This document shows positions 7,986 to 20,262 of a DNA stretch of 64,000 bases, one piece after another. The position numbers and the translations under genes were made by a program. Under the pieces are notes generated by a model. It saw only the letters and a program-made list of their open reading frames with translations. It did not search any database and was not told the origin of the DNA. How positions within the stretch are numbered: the first letter of the stretch is position 1; each line of letters starts with the position of its first letter. Source of the stretch: CAVTYH01 sp963738835 (GTDB lineage Bacteria > Planctomycetota > Planctomycetia > Pirellulales > JADZDJ01); contig CAVTYH010000007.1 of assembly GCA_963738835.1 (NCBI GenBank), positions 62,001 through 126,000 of the forward strand, read 5' to 3'.

Positions 7986-10547
7986 CTAAGACACACCTGC
8001 GATGACAGGCAGCCCTGGGGATAGTTGTGACACAAACCTCACACAAACATAGGCCGCACTGCGAACCTCAGCAAAGCAGTTCAGGGCCGCCGTTGCATTG
8101 CCCTGGCGGCAAGCGGTCTCCAAAAGTTCCGCTGCGTGGCGCAGCGGCTCGGCCGACAGATTTGCCGCAACCCCTTTCAGGGCATGCGCTAGCGGGATCG
8201 ATTGGTCGATTTGCCCCGCTGCCAGGGCGTCGTTGAGTTGCGCAATGTCAGTCGGCAAACGCGCGGCTAACTTCGCAACATTCGATCGACGAATTCCTGA
8301 TTGCCTAGGCAACGCCGCCGCAGCGATTCCATATCGAACGGCGGAGCACACGCATCGTCGGCCGGCTGGGACGGATCGTAAATGATCGAGCCGCTGCCGC
8401 ATTTTTCCGTCGCTTCACAATCCACTTTGAGCATCGCTTCCAGCACGCCGATCAATTTCATGGCGTCGAGCGGTTTGGTCAGATAATCGTCCATGCCGGC
8501 GGCCAGGCACACTTCCCGATCCCCTTCAATCGCATTGGCCGTCAGAGCCACAACCGGCACTCGATAGCCGCGTGCCTTCAGTTCGCCCTCCGATTCGAGT
8601 CGGCGAATTTCGCGCGTCGCCGACAGTCCGTCTAATTCCGGCATCTGGCAGTCCATTAGAACGACGTCGTACGGCTTACTAAGCAGACATTCGATGGCCT
8701 GGCGGCCCGTTGTGGCCACATCGCATTGAAAATGGAATCGTTCCAGAATTTCCAGTGCTACCAGCCGATTGATTTCGTTATCTTCCGCCAACAGCAGCCG
8801 AGTCCGCGAAGCTCGCTCCGCGGAGAGAGCCGTCTGTGGGAGCAATTCGGTTTCCACCGCTGCCTGTTTTGACGAATCGCTGGCCAGCGCCGGTGGAGTA
8901 GTCGTCGAGTTCGCTGGGCGACGTGCGGTCGGTGGCGCCAATGATGGTGTCGAACAGTTGTGATTGCCGGACCGGCTTCGTCAGGCAACCTGCAATGCCA
9001 AGTTTTTCGATTTCCACTCCGACTGGAGGCGCGGAGAGCGAACTGAGCAGCACCAGCGGCGTGGCCTTTAGCTGTTCATCATTCTGAATTTGCTGCGCGA
9101 GCTCGAAGCCGCTCATCTTCGGCATTTCGCCATCGACGATGGCCATGGCGAAACCCCGGCCACGGGCTGCTGCTCGGCGCAGCATTTCCATTGCAGTCGG
9201 CGCATCGGCGCAGTTTCCGCGCGGAAATGCCACGCGGAAAGCTGTCGAAACAAGATCTCGCGGTTGGTGGGATTATCGTCGACCGCCAGTATTCGCAATC
9301 CTTCCAGATCCGGCGGCGTCACGCGATGCATCGGTCGCGGACCGGTTTGCTTTTCCAACGGCAAGCGGAACCAGAACGTCGAGCCGGCGTTTACCTGGCT
9401 CTTCACGCCGATGGCGCCCCCCATCGTTTCCACGAGCTGTTTGGAAATGGCCAGCCCCAGCCCTGTGCCGCCGAATTGCCGTGATGTCGAGGCATCGACC
9501 TGCGAGAACGAACGGAAGAGCCGGTTCAGCCGCTCGGGTGGAATGCCGATGCCGGTATCTTCCACGGCGATGCGCAACACAATCTTATCAACCAGCTCAC
9601 TTTCCACCGTAACCCGCACTTGAATTTGCCCGCGGTCGGTGAACTTGAGCGCGTTGTTCAGCAAATTCACCATGATTTGCCGCAGCCGATGCGGATCGCC
9701 GCGTACCGCCAGCGGCAGCTCAGGGGGCATGTTCAGCGCCAGCTCTAAGCCTTTCTGAGCCGCTTTGGCCGAGAGCATCTCGAGCGCGCTTCCACCAGCG
9801 GCCGTAATTCGAAATCGGTGCGCTCCAGTTCCAGCTTGCCGGCTTCGATTTTCGAGAAATCGAGAATCTGATTGATCACGCTCAAGAGCAAATCGGCCGA
9901 CGAACGGGCAATCGACGCATAACGCTTCTGCTGCGGCGCCAGCGTGGTTTCGCACAGTAAATCGAGCATGCCAATCACGCCGTTCAGAGGCGTGCGCAGC
10001 TCGTGGCTCATATTGGCCAGGAACTGGCTTTTGGCGCGGTTGGCCGCTTCGGCCGCTTCTTTTTCGCGGCTCAAAGTTTCAGCCTGCTTGCGCTCGGAGA
10101 TATCGACCACTGTACCTTCGTAGTATTCAATGACGCCCGCTTCGTTGCGCACTGCGCGGGCACTTTCGGAAATCCAGATGACACTGCCGTCTTTGCGGTA
10201 GATTTCCGATTCGAAATGAGTCACCACGCCTTGCGTTTCCATCAGCCGCACGAAGTCGTTGCGCCGCTGCGAATGTACATACAACTGCCGTTCGATATCG
10301 CCGATCGAATCGATTAACTCACCTGGCGAGCTGTAACCGTAAATTCGCGCAGCGCGGGATTGGCACTCAGGTAGTTACCACTGGGCGTGGTTTGAAAAAT
10401 GCCTTCGACCGCATTTTCGTAGATGCTGCGATACTTGGCCTCGGCCTGCCGCAGCGCCTCGACAATTTCGTCGTGCGTACCGTGTGCCGATGAAGAAACG
10501 TCGGCCGAGTAATTTCCAGCAGTATTCGATAACTGATCGCAGTCCAT
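7986..10547 (-). CDS. hybrid histidine kinase (PAS-HisKA-HATPase-REC-REC-HPt), five frameshifts
   Basis: Reading on the minus strand from ATG 10547 the domains appear in order but in alternating frames. A PAS domain spans both sides of a shift near 10345 (KYRSIYENAVEGIF, then IYGYSSPGELIDSIGD). HisKA follows (FLANMSHELRTPLNGVIGML). After a shift near 9790 comes the ATPase (RGDPHRLRQIMVNLLNNALK, VEDTGIGIPPE, QFGGTGLGLAIS). REC1 spans a shift near 9215 (ILAVDDNPTNR, AIVDGEMPKMSG). After a shift near 8900 comes REC2 (LLLAEDNEINR, VVLMDCQMPELDG). After one near 8275 comes the HPt domain (PLAHALKGVAANLS), ending at 7986. Every domain is well conserved, so decay must be recent, or the shifts are sequence errors. 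Confidence 0.85.
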
Positions 10548-10991
10548 AGGCGGCGCAAAAAAGTTGCTGCGACTGACGCCCGTAAAGGCGAGAGCGCAAT
10601 GGGAAAATTGAAGTTAGCAACCAGATCGTCGAATTCGCGCACTGGCTTCCGACAACCGCTGCCGCCCAAAGCTGGGTTGTCAGTCCGACGAGCCTCTTCG
10701 TTCCGGAAGGAACGCCGCCAAAGGCCACTGGAAACGTAGCTTATGATTTGGCGCGTTTATGAAGCCAAAAAGTGCGGTACGGCGCAGCATCGGGCGCAGA
10801 AGTCCCCGGGGCGACGAATCCTGGAGCGATAGGGCTATTCGCCGCTTGGGACCGGAATGCACCAGCCACCTCTCCGTGGCAGACCGAGGAAGACTACTAA
10901 TGTTCCTGCCTGCTCTGTAGAAAACCCTCTTCTGCCAGCTAGACTGCGGTTGTGACACCTTGCATAGTGAACTGAGCAAATCGCCGCAGAG

Positions 10992-11220
10992 GATGTTGCA
11001 AGTGACCTACCAGGTGGGCCAACGGCGGCTGTAGCTCTACTGGCATCGCTTCAGTCTGCGGAAGTTTACGCTCCAGCAGCTATTTGCCTGCTTGGTGCTC
11101 AAGAAGTTTTTGCGACTGGATTATCACACGCCTGCGGCGCTGTTGCGCGATTTTCTGCGCCAGAGTGATGAAATATTGGCGGTTGGCTGGCGGGAGGTTA
11201 TCTCGATTCTATGCGGAATA
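10992..11220 (+). pseudogene. remnant of the 5' end of a DDE transposase gene
   Basis: One frame, broken by a TAG at 11031, reads MLQVTYQVGQRRL, then WHRFSLRKFTLQQLFACLVL and KKFLRLDYHTPAALLRDF. This resembles the N-terminus of IS4/IS5/IS1182-like transposases frequent in planctomycetes. The catalytic core is missing and the sequence degenerates after about 11220. The rest of the 770-bp gap (10548-11317) between the divergent kinases shows nothing else I can support. Confidence 0.5.
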
Positions 11221-11317
11221 GCAGCGTTTAGTGCCAGATGGCGATTTATAAATCACTACGCTGCGGTGTAAATTGTGGTAAAATTCTGGGCAGGGGACCG
11301 ATGACCGCGCTCGTGAC

Positions 11318-14202
<2,885 letters not shown>

Positions 14203-14261
14203 GACGAAAAAAGTCTGTTTTTCCGACGTTATTGGGGTCGCATTTTACCACTCGATTTTTG

Positions 14262-14301
14262 TTTTTCGCGCGCGGTTGCAATTGAATGATGGCTGCACCC
14301 C
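14262..14301. repeat. about 40-bp direct repeat, downstream of mscS (partner 16742-16781)
   Basis: TTTTCGCGCGCGGTTGCA, then AATGATGGCTGCACCCCG. A diverged copy in the same orientation lies at 16742-16781 beyond the start of the mechanosensitive channel gene, so the pair brackets that gene. The origin is unknown; it could be an old insertion scar or a dispersed repeat. Confidence 0.4.
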
Positions 14302-14320
14302 GCTCTCTCACAATCGCGGT

Positions 14321-16527
14321 TTACGCGACGTCGCGATTGGGCCAGGGCGTTGAATGTTCCTGGTCCGTTTGGCCTTCGATCCGTGGCAGGCCGCGATAGA
14401 TTGTCATGTGTGGGAATGGAATTTCAATTCCCAATCGATCGAACTCGTTTTTGATTCTGCGCAGCATCTCACGCTTTATGGTCCACTGCTGCAGTGGCCG
14501 CGTTTCCAAATAGAACTTGATGACCACGGACGAGTCTCCCAATGAATCGACGCCGAGCATGACCGGATCAGTAAGGATGGAGCGGCCAAACGTGTCATCG
14601 CGTCGCAAGTCGCAGGCCAGTGCCGTCAGCACTTGCATGACGCGGTCGACGCTTTCTTTGTAGGCCACGCCAATTTCAAACACGGCTCGAGACCAGCCAT
14701 GCGTCAGATTGGTGACCGTGTTGATCTGACTGTGCGGAACAAAATGGACCCGTCCTTCAAGATCGCGCAAGACGGTGATCCGCAGCGAAATTCGTTCGAC
14801 TTGACCCTTGATGGCGCCGATTTCGACGACGTCGTTCACCATGTACTGCTGTTCCAACAGCACCATGAAGCCGACGAAAAAATCCTTGATCAGGCTTTGC
14901 GCCAAAAGCGACCGCCAATCCAAAGACGGCAGCTCCACCGATGATCGGGGCGACCGGCACGCCGATCTCGTCGAGAATCATCATAGCGCCGCCAACGATG
15001 ATTAGAATGTTGACGACATTGCGAAAAATACCCAGAAGCGTCTTGGCCCGATTCTCGCGGTCTTCTCGGCTTCCGCGCCGCCCGCGCCTCGCGGTCAATT
15101 GAATCAAGCGGGCCTCGCAAATGCGCGACAGCCACAGGCAGAGGGCCAACGCCGCAATAATGGTTAAGATTTTCGGGCCGTGGTCGATGAGCCATTGCAG
15201 CAGGTTGCGCAAAGTGAACGGGTTTTTCAGCTTTTCAACAACGGCCTGAGCGCGTTCGGCGGTTTTTTGTTTCGTTGCCAGTTCATCGGCGGCCGCCAGC
15301 TTGTCCGATTGCAAAAAGGCTAACTGCGACTGCAATTCATCCAATCGCGTGCCGATCTCCTGAGACTTGATACGATTCTCGTGGAGTCGCTGGGTGACCT
15401 CTTCGATCTGTTTCCGGACGTTGTCGATGCTCTGGCCGGCCATCATTTTGCTGAACAGTTCCGTGTTCAGGCCGTGCAGCATTTTCTCGGAGTTGTCGAC
15501 TGTTTTGCGGGCGGTTTCGCGCAGTTGCCGCTGCAGCGCAATGTCTTTGGCCAGGATCTCAATCCGGTCGGTAATTGAGTGTTCTTCGTCTTCGGCAGTC
15601 TTGGCCGCGGCCTGGCTCTTTTGCGCCACTGCATTTGCGGCCGCCAGCTCCTTGGCCATCTTTTCGGTCAAGATCGGCGCGGCGCAGGGTTGGCGCAGGC
15701 GCGGATGCACTGAGTTGATGCGGGTCGACTACCGGCGGCGACGGTGTGTTGGCGGCCGGAGCCGGAGTCAACGACAGCGGGGAATCGGGTGTCGTTCCCC
15801 CAGGAGGCGTTTGCGATGAGAGCAGCGCCGGCGCGCCATCGGCCTGGGGCACAGGCTGTGTGGGCTGCAATGGTCCGGCTGGCGGGGCGGTAAGGGGTTG
15901 TGGCTCGGTAGCGTCCTGCAATTTGAGAAGCGTCGCTCGATCGCTTTCCAGCTTAAGCTGAAGCGTCGCGACGCTTTCTTGAACGGCTTTTCGTTCGCCG
16001 ATGGCAAGGTCGAATCGTTCCTTCGCTAAAGTCCATTTCTTCTCGAGCGCCGCGGCCCCGATTTGCAGCGGCGCCAGCTCGTCGTGCTTGTCTATGTTTT
16101 TTGAATCTGAGAGCTTCTGCTGAAGAGCGGTGCGCTCGCTATCGAGGCTTCGAAAGTTCGTCTCCGCTTTGGCGTACTCGCTCTCCGGAGCATTCAAGCT
16201 GGCGTTCATTTGCTCCAGCCGCTTTTCGTCGGCTTCAAACGACGCTTTGAGTCTGGCGATCCGTTCGGCCGCGGAAGGAAGTGGCGCCGCGATATTCTCT
16301 TCGGCACTGGCAAGAGTGCCCACGGTGACATTCGTGGGCATTGATTTCTGCGGAGCTGAAACGAGCTGCGCGTCACCAGCCTCGTTTGCCACAGTCCCAT
16401 GTCCCTCCGCAGTCGCTTTGGCTCCTTCTCCAAATACCGGGCCAGTATGCAGTAGCAGCGCATAAGCGACTGCGGCAGAGAAGATTGCGGAGGGGATGTA
16501 CACTAGATTGACCTCCGTGAGAACCAC
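14321..16527 (-). CDS. MscS-family mechanosensitive channel with long coiled-coil N-terminus (two frameshifts)
   Basis: The N-terminal part starts at 16527 with a hydrophobic export segment (IPSAIFSAAVAYALLL), then long heptad-rich helices (FEADEKRLEQMNASLNAPES) and a proline-rich stretch. After a shift near 15690 more coiled coil follows, then transmembrane helices (GPKILTIIAALALCLWLS; VVNILIIVGGAMMILDEIGV) and the pore-lining MscS signature (IIGGAAVFGLAVAFGA). A shift near 14895 leads into SLIKDFFVGFMVLLEQQYMV and the beta domain (VNDVVEIGAIKGQVERISLR). The product would be a large MscS/MscK-like channel that relieves osmotic stress. A hydrophilic N-terminus of about 400 residues is unlike minimal MscS. 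Confidence 0.85.
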
Positions 16528-16741
16528 GTGGTGATGGGGAGGCGGAGTATAGAGAACTTCGCTCGTGTGTCAACCCGACATCAAGCATTGAAATGCCGAC
16601 CAATTGGCCGCGCGCGGAGCCACTGTGTCTTAGTAGTCGAATTTTTGGCTTGGGACTCTGGTGGTACCGTGATGGGGCGATGTTTTTCAAAAACACCTGT
16701 TTTCCCGGCTCGTTTTTCAAATATTGCTGCATCGTTTTTTA

Positions 16742-16781
16742 ATTTTCGCGAGCGGTTGCCGCAAATGATGGCTGCACTCCG
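16742..16781. repeat. about 40-bp direct repeat, upstream of mscS (partner 14262-14301)
   Basis: TTTTCGCGAGCGGTTGCC, then AATGATGGCTGCACTCCG, similar by eye to 14262-14301 in the same orientation. It sits in the 258-bp gap between the helicase stop and the mscS start, a gap that otherwise shows only T-rich runs. Confidence 0.4.
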
Positions 16782-16785
16782 TGCC

Positions 16786-18942
16786 TTACGGTCGAGGCTT
16801 GCTGGCGGATGGCTTCGACTTTGCCTCGCGCTCTTCAATAGTCACACGACACACCGGCAGCGATTCCAGAAACAACCGGCCGTAGGGTTTGGTTCGCACG
16901 CGGGGATCGAGAATTACGACGATGCCGGTGTCGGCCTTGGTGCGAATCAGCCGGCCGAAGCCTTGCTTGAGTTTCAGCACGGCTTCGGGCAGTTGGTAAT
17001 CGGTGAATGGATTTCCGCCGGCAACCCGAATTGCTTCCAGCCGCGCTTCGAGCAGAGGCCGGTCCGGCACGCTGAACGGCAGCTTGGTGATGATGACGTT
17101 CTGCAGCGCATCGCCCGGCACATCGACTCCTTGCCAGAAAGTATCGGTGCCAAAGAGTACGCTGCGCGGATTTTGCTTGAACCGTTCCAGCATTTGCGAA
17201 CGCGGCGTGCCGTCGGCCTGCGAAAGAAGTCCGAGGTTGCGTTCAGCGAGCCACGGCGTGAGTGCCGCGGCGGTGCGACGTAGCAGGTCGTAACTGGTGA
17301 ACAGCACAAACGCCCGGCCGTCGGTGCGCGCCACAAAGCGGCGAATCATTTCCAAGCTCGCCTTTTCGTACGGCTCTTTATCGTTGGGGTCGGGCATGCC
17401 GTCGATCAGAATCAATTCGACCTGACGCTGATAATCGAACGGGCTGCCGAGGCGGAGGCAATGGGAATGGGTAAGACCGATGCGGGATTTGAAGTAGTTG
17501 AACGAGTGGTCGGCCGACGCCTCCGCTTCTTTATGGCCGTGGCTTGCCTTGCCGATGGCCAAAGTGGCGCTGGTCATGATGACGCTGGGGACTTCATCGA
17601 ACAGTTGCTCGCGCAGGGCCGGGCTGACATCGATTGGCGCAGCACACAAAATGAACCTCGTATGACCACGCCGCGACTTGGTGCGTTCGACCCAGTAAAC
17701 CGCTTCGGGCAAATCGTGCTTGACCCAGGTGTCGATTTCCAGCGCCAGAACCCGCAGGCGATCGGAGGCGGAATTGAAATCGAACTTCTCTTTGTCGTCT
17801 TTGAATTTTTCGCCATGCTGGCGAGCCATTGAAGCCAGCCGATCGAGCGCGGGGCTCAACAGGTTGGGCACGATTTCTGGCCGTGAAACTCGGCCGTTGT
17901 CGCCCGGCTGATCGTCGAGCCAGCGATCGATGTCGCGAAAAAATTCATCGGCCCGCACTCGGCAGCGTTCGACTTCTTGCTGAGCTTCGCCGAGTTTGTA
18001 ATGTACCAACAGGCCACGATTGGTGCGATCGTTGTAGAGCTTGTTCAGCGTGTACTCGACGGTGCCCGACGAAATGCCCAGGCCCAAATGATCGCCGGCC
18101 ACGGCTTCCACAGTGTGGGCCTCGTCGAGAATCACAACATCGTAATTCGGCAGAATACTCGCGCCGGCCCGCCGCAGCGCCAGATCGCTGAAGAACAGCG
18201 CGTGGTTGACGACCAGAATTTGAGCCCGGCTGGCGCGGCGACGAGCCTGGTAGTAAAAGCAATCTCCGTGCGTCGGGCAGTTGCGGCCCATGCAGTTGCC
18301 GCTGTCGCTGGCGATTTCATCCCACACTTGCGGTAGCGGGCGGAACGGCAGATTGGCCAGCGAGCCATCGGTTGTTTCCTTCGACCAGCGGCCGAGTTCG
18401 TGCAGCTGATCGGTTTCTTCATCGGCGCTGAACAAACTTTTGGACCGTTCTTGAGCCGCTTTGAGCCGTCGAAGGCTGACGTAATTGCTACGCCCTTTGA
18501 CTAGCACCGCCGTGAATTCGTTCGGCATCACGACTTTCAAGAGCGGGATGTCTTTTTGAATGAGCTGCTCTTGCAGCGCGATGGTGTGTGTGCTGACGAC
18601 AATGCGGCGGATAGGGCGATGCTTTGCAGAACCCTCTCCCCCGGAGGGAGAGGGCAGGGTGAGGGGGAACCTAGTGCTCTTTCGCTCGCTGTGTTGCAAG
18701 CGGTCGTCGGTGCCGTCTTGATCGTCAACCAGCGCTTCTGCTGTCGCCGCCAAAATTGCCGGCACGAGATAAGCAAAGCTTTTGCCGACGCCGGTGCCGG
18801 CTTCGACAATCAGATGCCGCAGGGCTTCAATCGCCGCCGAAACCGCATCGGCCATTTCCAGCTGCTGCGGCCGCTCTTCGTAGTTATTGAGCCGCACCGC
18901 AATGCGACCAGTCGGCCCGAGGATTTCCCTGGAAGTGAGCAT
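16786..18942 (-). CDS. DinG-type ATP-dependent DNA helicase
   Basis: A 718-residue XPD/DinG superfamily-2 helicase. Walker A is VEAGTGVGKSFAYLVPAILA (about 40-60). Cysteines that should ligate the 4Fe-4S cluster lie in CMGRNCPTHGDC (about 220-230). The DEAH box is VVILDEAHTVE. C-terminal helicase motifs include FVLFTSYDLLRR, VLFGTDTFWQGVDVPGD and GFGRLIRTKADTGIVVILD. DinG unwinds R-loops and damaged DNA. Between motif I and motif Ia (RRIVVSTHTIALQEQL) there are about 30 extra residues containing FPLTLPSPSGGEG, encoded by a REP-type palindrome inserted in frame. Confidence 0.9.
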   Translation of the reverse strand: MLTSREILGPTGRIAVRLNNYEERPQQLEMADAVSAAIEALRHLIVEAGTGVGKSFAYLVPAILAATAEALVDDQDGTDDRLQHSERKSTRFPLTLPSPSGGEGSAKHRPIRRIVVSTHTIALQEQLIQKDIPLLKVVMPNEFTAVLVKGRSNYVSLRRLKAAQERSKSLFSADEETDQLHELGRWSKETTDGSLANLPFRPLPQVWDEIASDSGNCMGRNCPTHGDCFYYQARRRASRAQILVVNHALFFSDLALRRAGASILPNYDVVILDEAHTVEAVAGDHLGLGISSGTVEYTLNKLYNDRTNRGLLVHYKLGEAQQEVERCRVRADEFFRDIDRWLDDQPGDNGRVSRPEIVPNLLSPALDRLASMARQHGEKFKDDKEKFDFNSASDRLRVLALEIDTWVKHDLPEAVYWVERTKSRRGHTRFILCAAPIDVSPALREQLFDEVPSVIMTSATLAIGKASHGHKEAEASADHSFNYFKSRIGLTHSHCLRLGSPFDYQRQVELILIDGMPDPNDKEPYEKASLEMIRRFVARTDGRAFVLFTSYDLLRRTAAALTPWLAERNLGLLSQADGTPRSQMLERFKQNPRSVLFGTDTFWQGVDVPGDALQNVIITKLPFSVPDRPLLEARLEAIRVAGGNPFTDYQLPEAVLKLKQGFGRLIRTKADTGIVVILDPRVRTKPYGRLFLESLPVCRVTIEEREAKSKPSASKPRP
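18629..18670. repeat. REP-like palindrome inserted in the helicase reading frame
   Basis: ACCCTCTCCCCCGGAGGGAG, then AGGGCAGGGTGAGGGGG, from the same family as 4013-4050 and 28712-28805. It is translated on the minus strand as FPLTLPSPSGGEG without breaking the frame, and it falls between conserved helicase motifs, where an insertion may be tolerated as a surface loop. Confidence 0.8.
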
Positions 18943-19044
18943 TCATACACCATATCAAACATGCCGGCATCTTGGGAGACCAAGCGAGGGCAAGAATTGA
19001 CGGCGATTCAATCACAACACCGCACGGCAGAGCCAGTTGTTAAA

Positions 19045-19908
19045 TCAACGTGGCTTCGGTGCGATGGTGCCGCTTTCAGGACTGCTTGCCGTGGCGTACA
19101 GCTTCTTGGGAATGCGGCCAGCGAGATACGCCAGATGCCCGGCGGCACAGGCGGCCTTCATGGCGCGGGCCATCGCCAACGGATCTTTGGCGTGGGCGAT
19201 GCCGGTGTTCAGTAAGACGCCGTCGACGCCCAATTCCATCGCAATCGTCACATCGCTGGCCGTGCCGACGCCGGCATCGACAATGACTGGGTAATCGGGA
19301 TCGCCGTCTTTCAAATATTCCAGACAAATGCGAATGTTGTTGGGATTCAGCACGCCCTGGCCAGACCCGATGGGGCTGCCGGCCGGCATGACGCTGGTGG
19401 CGCCGGCTTGTTTTAGGCGGCGAGCCGTGATGGGGTCATCAGTGGTGTAGCAAAGCACTTGAAAGCCGTCGGCGACAAGCCGCTCGGTGGCCTGAAGCGT
19501 GGCGATCGGATCGGGCAACAGCGTCTTGGTGTCGCCCAGTACTTCCAGCTTCACCCAATCGGCGCCGGGGTTCTCCAGACCCAGCAGAATTTCGCGGCCC
19601 AGACGGGCCACTCGTACGGCGTCGTCGGCCGTGAAGCAACCGGCGGTGTTGGGCAGCAGGATGTAACGCCGCGTGTCGATGAAATCGAGCAGATTATGGC
19701 CCTGCGAATCAATGAGGCGCTCCCGGCGTATGGCCACGGTGATGCAATCGGTTCCGGAGGCCTCGAGCGATTGGGCCATCAGTTCATAGTTGGCGTACTT
19801 GCCGGTGCCGACGATCAGCCGACTGCGCAGCGTGTGGCTGCCCAGTCGCAGCGAATCGGCCGGAGGTTCTTCGGTGGTCGCAACGGGTTCCTGGAGATCG
19901 GTGGCCAT
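19045..19908 (-). CDS. thiG: thiazole synthase
   Basis: A 287-residue (beta/alpha)8-type ThiG, which forms the thiazole phosphate of thiamine from 1-deoxyxylulose-5-phosphate, dehydroglycine and ThiS-thiocarboxylate. Diagnostic segments are LRSRLIVGTGKYANYELM, TVAIRRERL, LLPNTAGCFTADDAVR, LEVLGD, PAGSPIGSGQGVLNPNNIR and VDAGVGTASDVTIAMELGVD. The first about 18 residues (MATDLQEPVATTEEPPADS) are an unconserved extension. thiS lies on the same strand at 23750-23950, and the 3.7-kb transposon sits between the two, so what was probably a thiS-thiG transcription unit is split. Confidence 0.95.
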   Translation of the reverse strand: MATDLQEPVATTEEPPADSLRLGSHTLRSRLIVGTGKYANYELMAQSLEASGTDCITVAIRRERLIDSQGHNLLDFIDTRRYILLPNTAGCFTADDAVRVARLGREILLGLENPGADWVKLEVLGDTKTLLPDPIATLQATERLVADGFQVLCYTTDDPITARRLKQAGATSVMPAGSPIGSGQGVLNPNNIRICLEYLKDGDPDYPVIVDAGVGTASDVTIAMELGVDGVLLNTGIAHAKDPLAMARAMKAACAAGHLAYLAGRIPKKLYATASSPESGTIAPKPR

Positions 19909-19950
19909 GATGTTTGATTGCAGATTTGAGGACCAAAGCGCTGTCGTCGT

Positions 19951-20262
19951 TCAACGCATACAAGAGCAATCTAACCGATTTGAGGCAGCCGAACAGCCGC
20001 CTGCAAATCTGGGTAGTGTCCTAAGTTGAAATAGTTGTTTGGCCAGCAAAAGCCGATCAACTATTTTTGAGACATTTTTCCTTACACCCGCGCCCTCTTC
20101 GCTCGCAAACACGATCGGCCATCGGTAGATATTACAGAGCGATTCCAAGTAGGCATCTGCGTCATGCCAATCTATGAACGAGCACACTTCGGAAAGTTCA
20201 CCACTTGGATGGGAAATCGCCACGAAGTACTTTCCCTGCTGTCGCCATGCCCTGATCGTCAT
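19951..20262 (-). CDS. transposon passenger gene B, unknown (103 aa, reads out through the element end)
   Basis: The start chosen is ATG 20262-20260, overlapping the stop of the upstream gene as ATGA, which implies translational coupling. The product begins MTIRAWRQQGKYFVAISHP and contains WHDADAYLESLCNIYRWP. The frame continues through the left terminal inverted repeat (FQLRTLP) and finds its stop only in host DNA at 19951, so the last about 20 residues depend on the insertion site. I do not recognise a family. The tight coupling suggests it works with the 272-residue protein before it. Confidence 0.5.
   Translation of the reverse strand: MTIRAWRQQGKYFVAISHPSGELSEVCSFIDWHDADAYLESLCNIYRWPIVFASEEGAGVRKNVSKIVDRLLLAKQLFQLRTLPRFAGGCSAASNRLDCSCMR
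20004..20011. repeat. 8-bp target site duplication, left copy (CAAATCTG)
   Basis: CAAATCTG lies immediately outside the left inverted repeat, and the identical octamer lies immediately outside the right one (23693-23700). IS1-family elements commonly duplicate 8-9 bp. An intact duplication argues for a single, fairly recent transposition. Confidence 0.85.
20012..20031 (+). repeat. left terminal inverted repeat of the IS1-like element
   Basis: GGTAGTGTCCTAAGTTGAAA, identical over 20 bp to the reverse complement of 23673-23692; the match ends at the next base. It also encodes residues near the C-terminus of passenger gene B. Confidence 0.92.

Noticed and set aside
10680..10979. Leftward 99-residue frame between the two hybrid kinases
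   Set aside because: Basic, low-conservation residue pattern and no ribosome site; it lies beside a transposase remnant and looks like chance.
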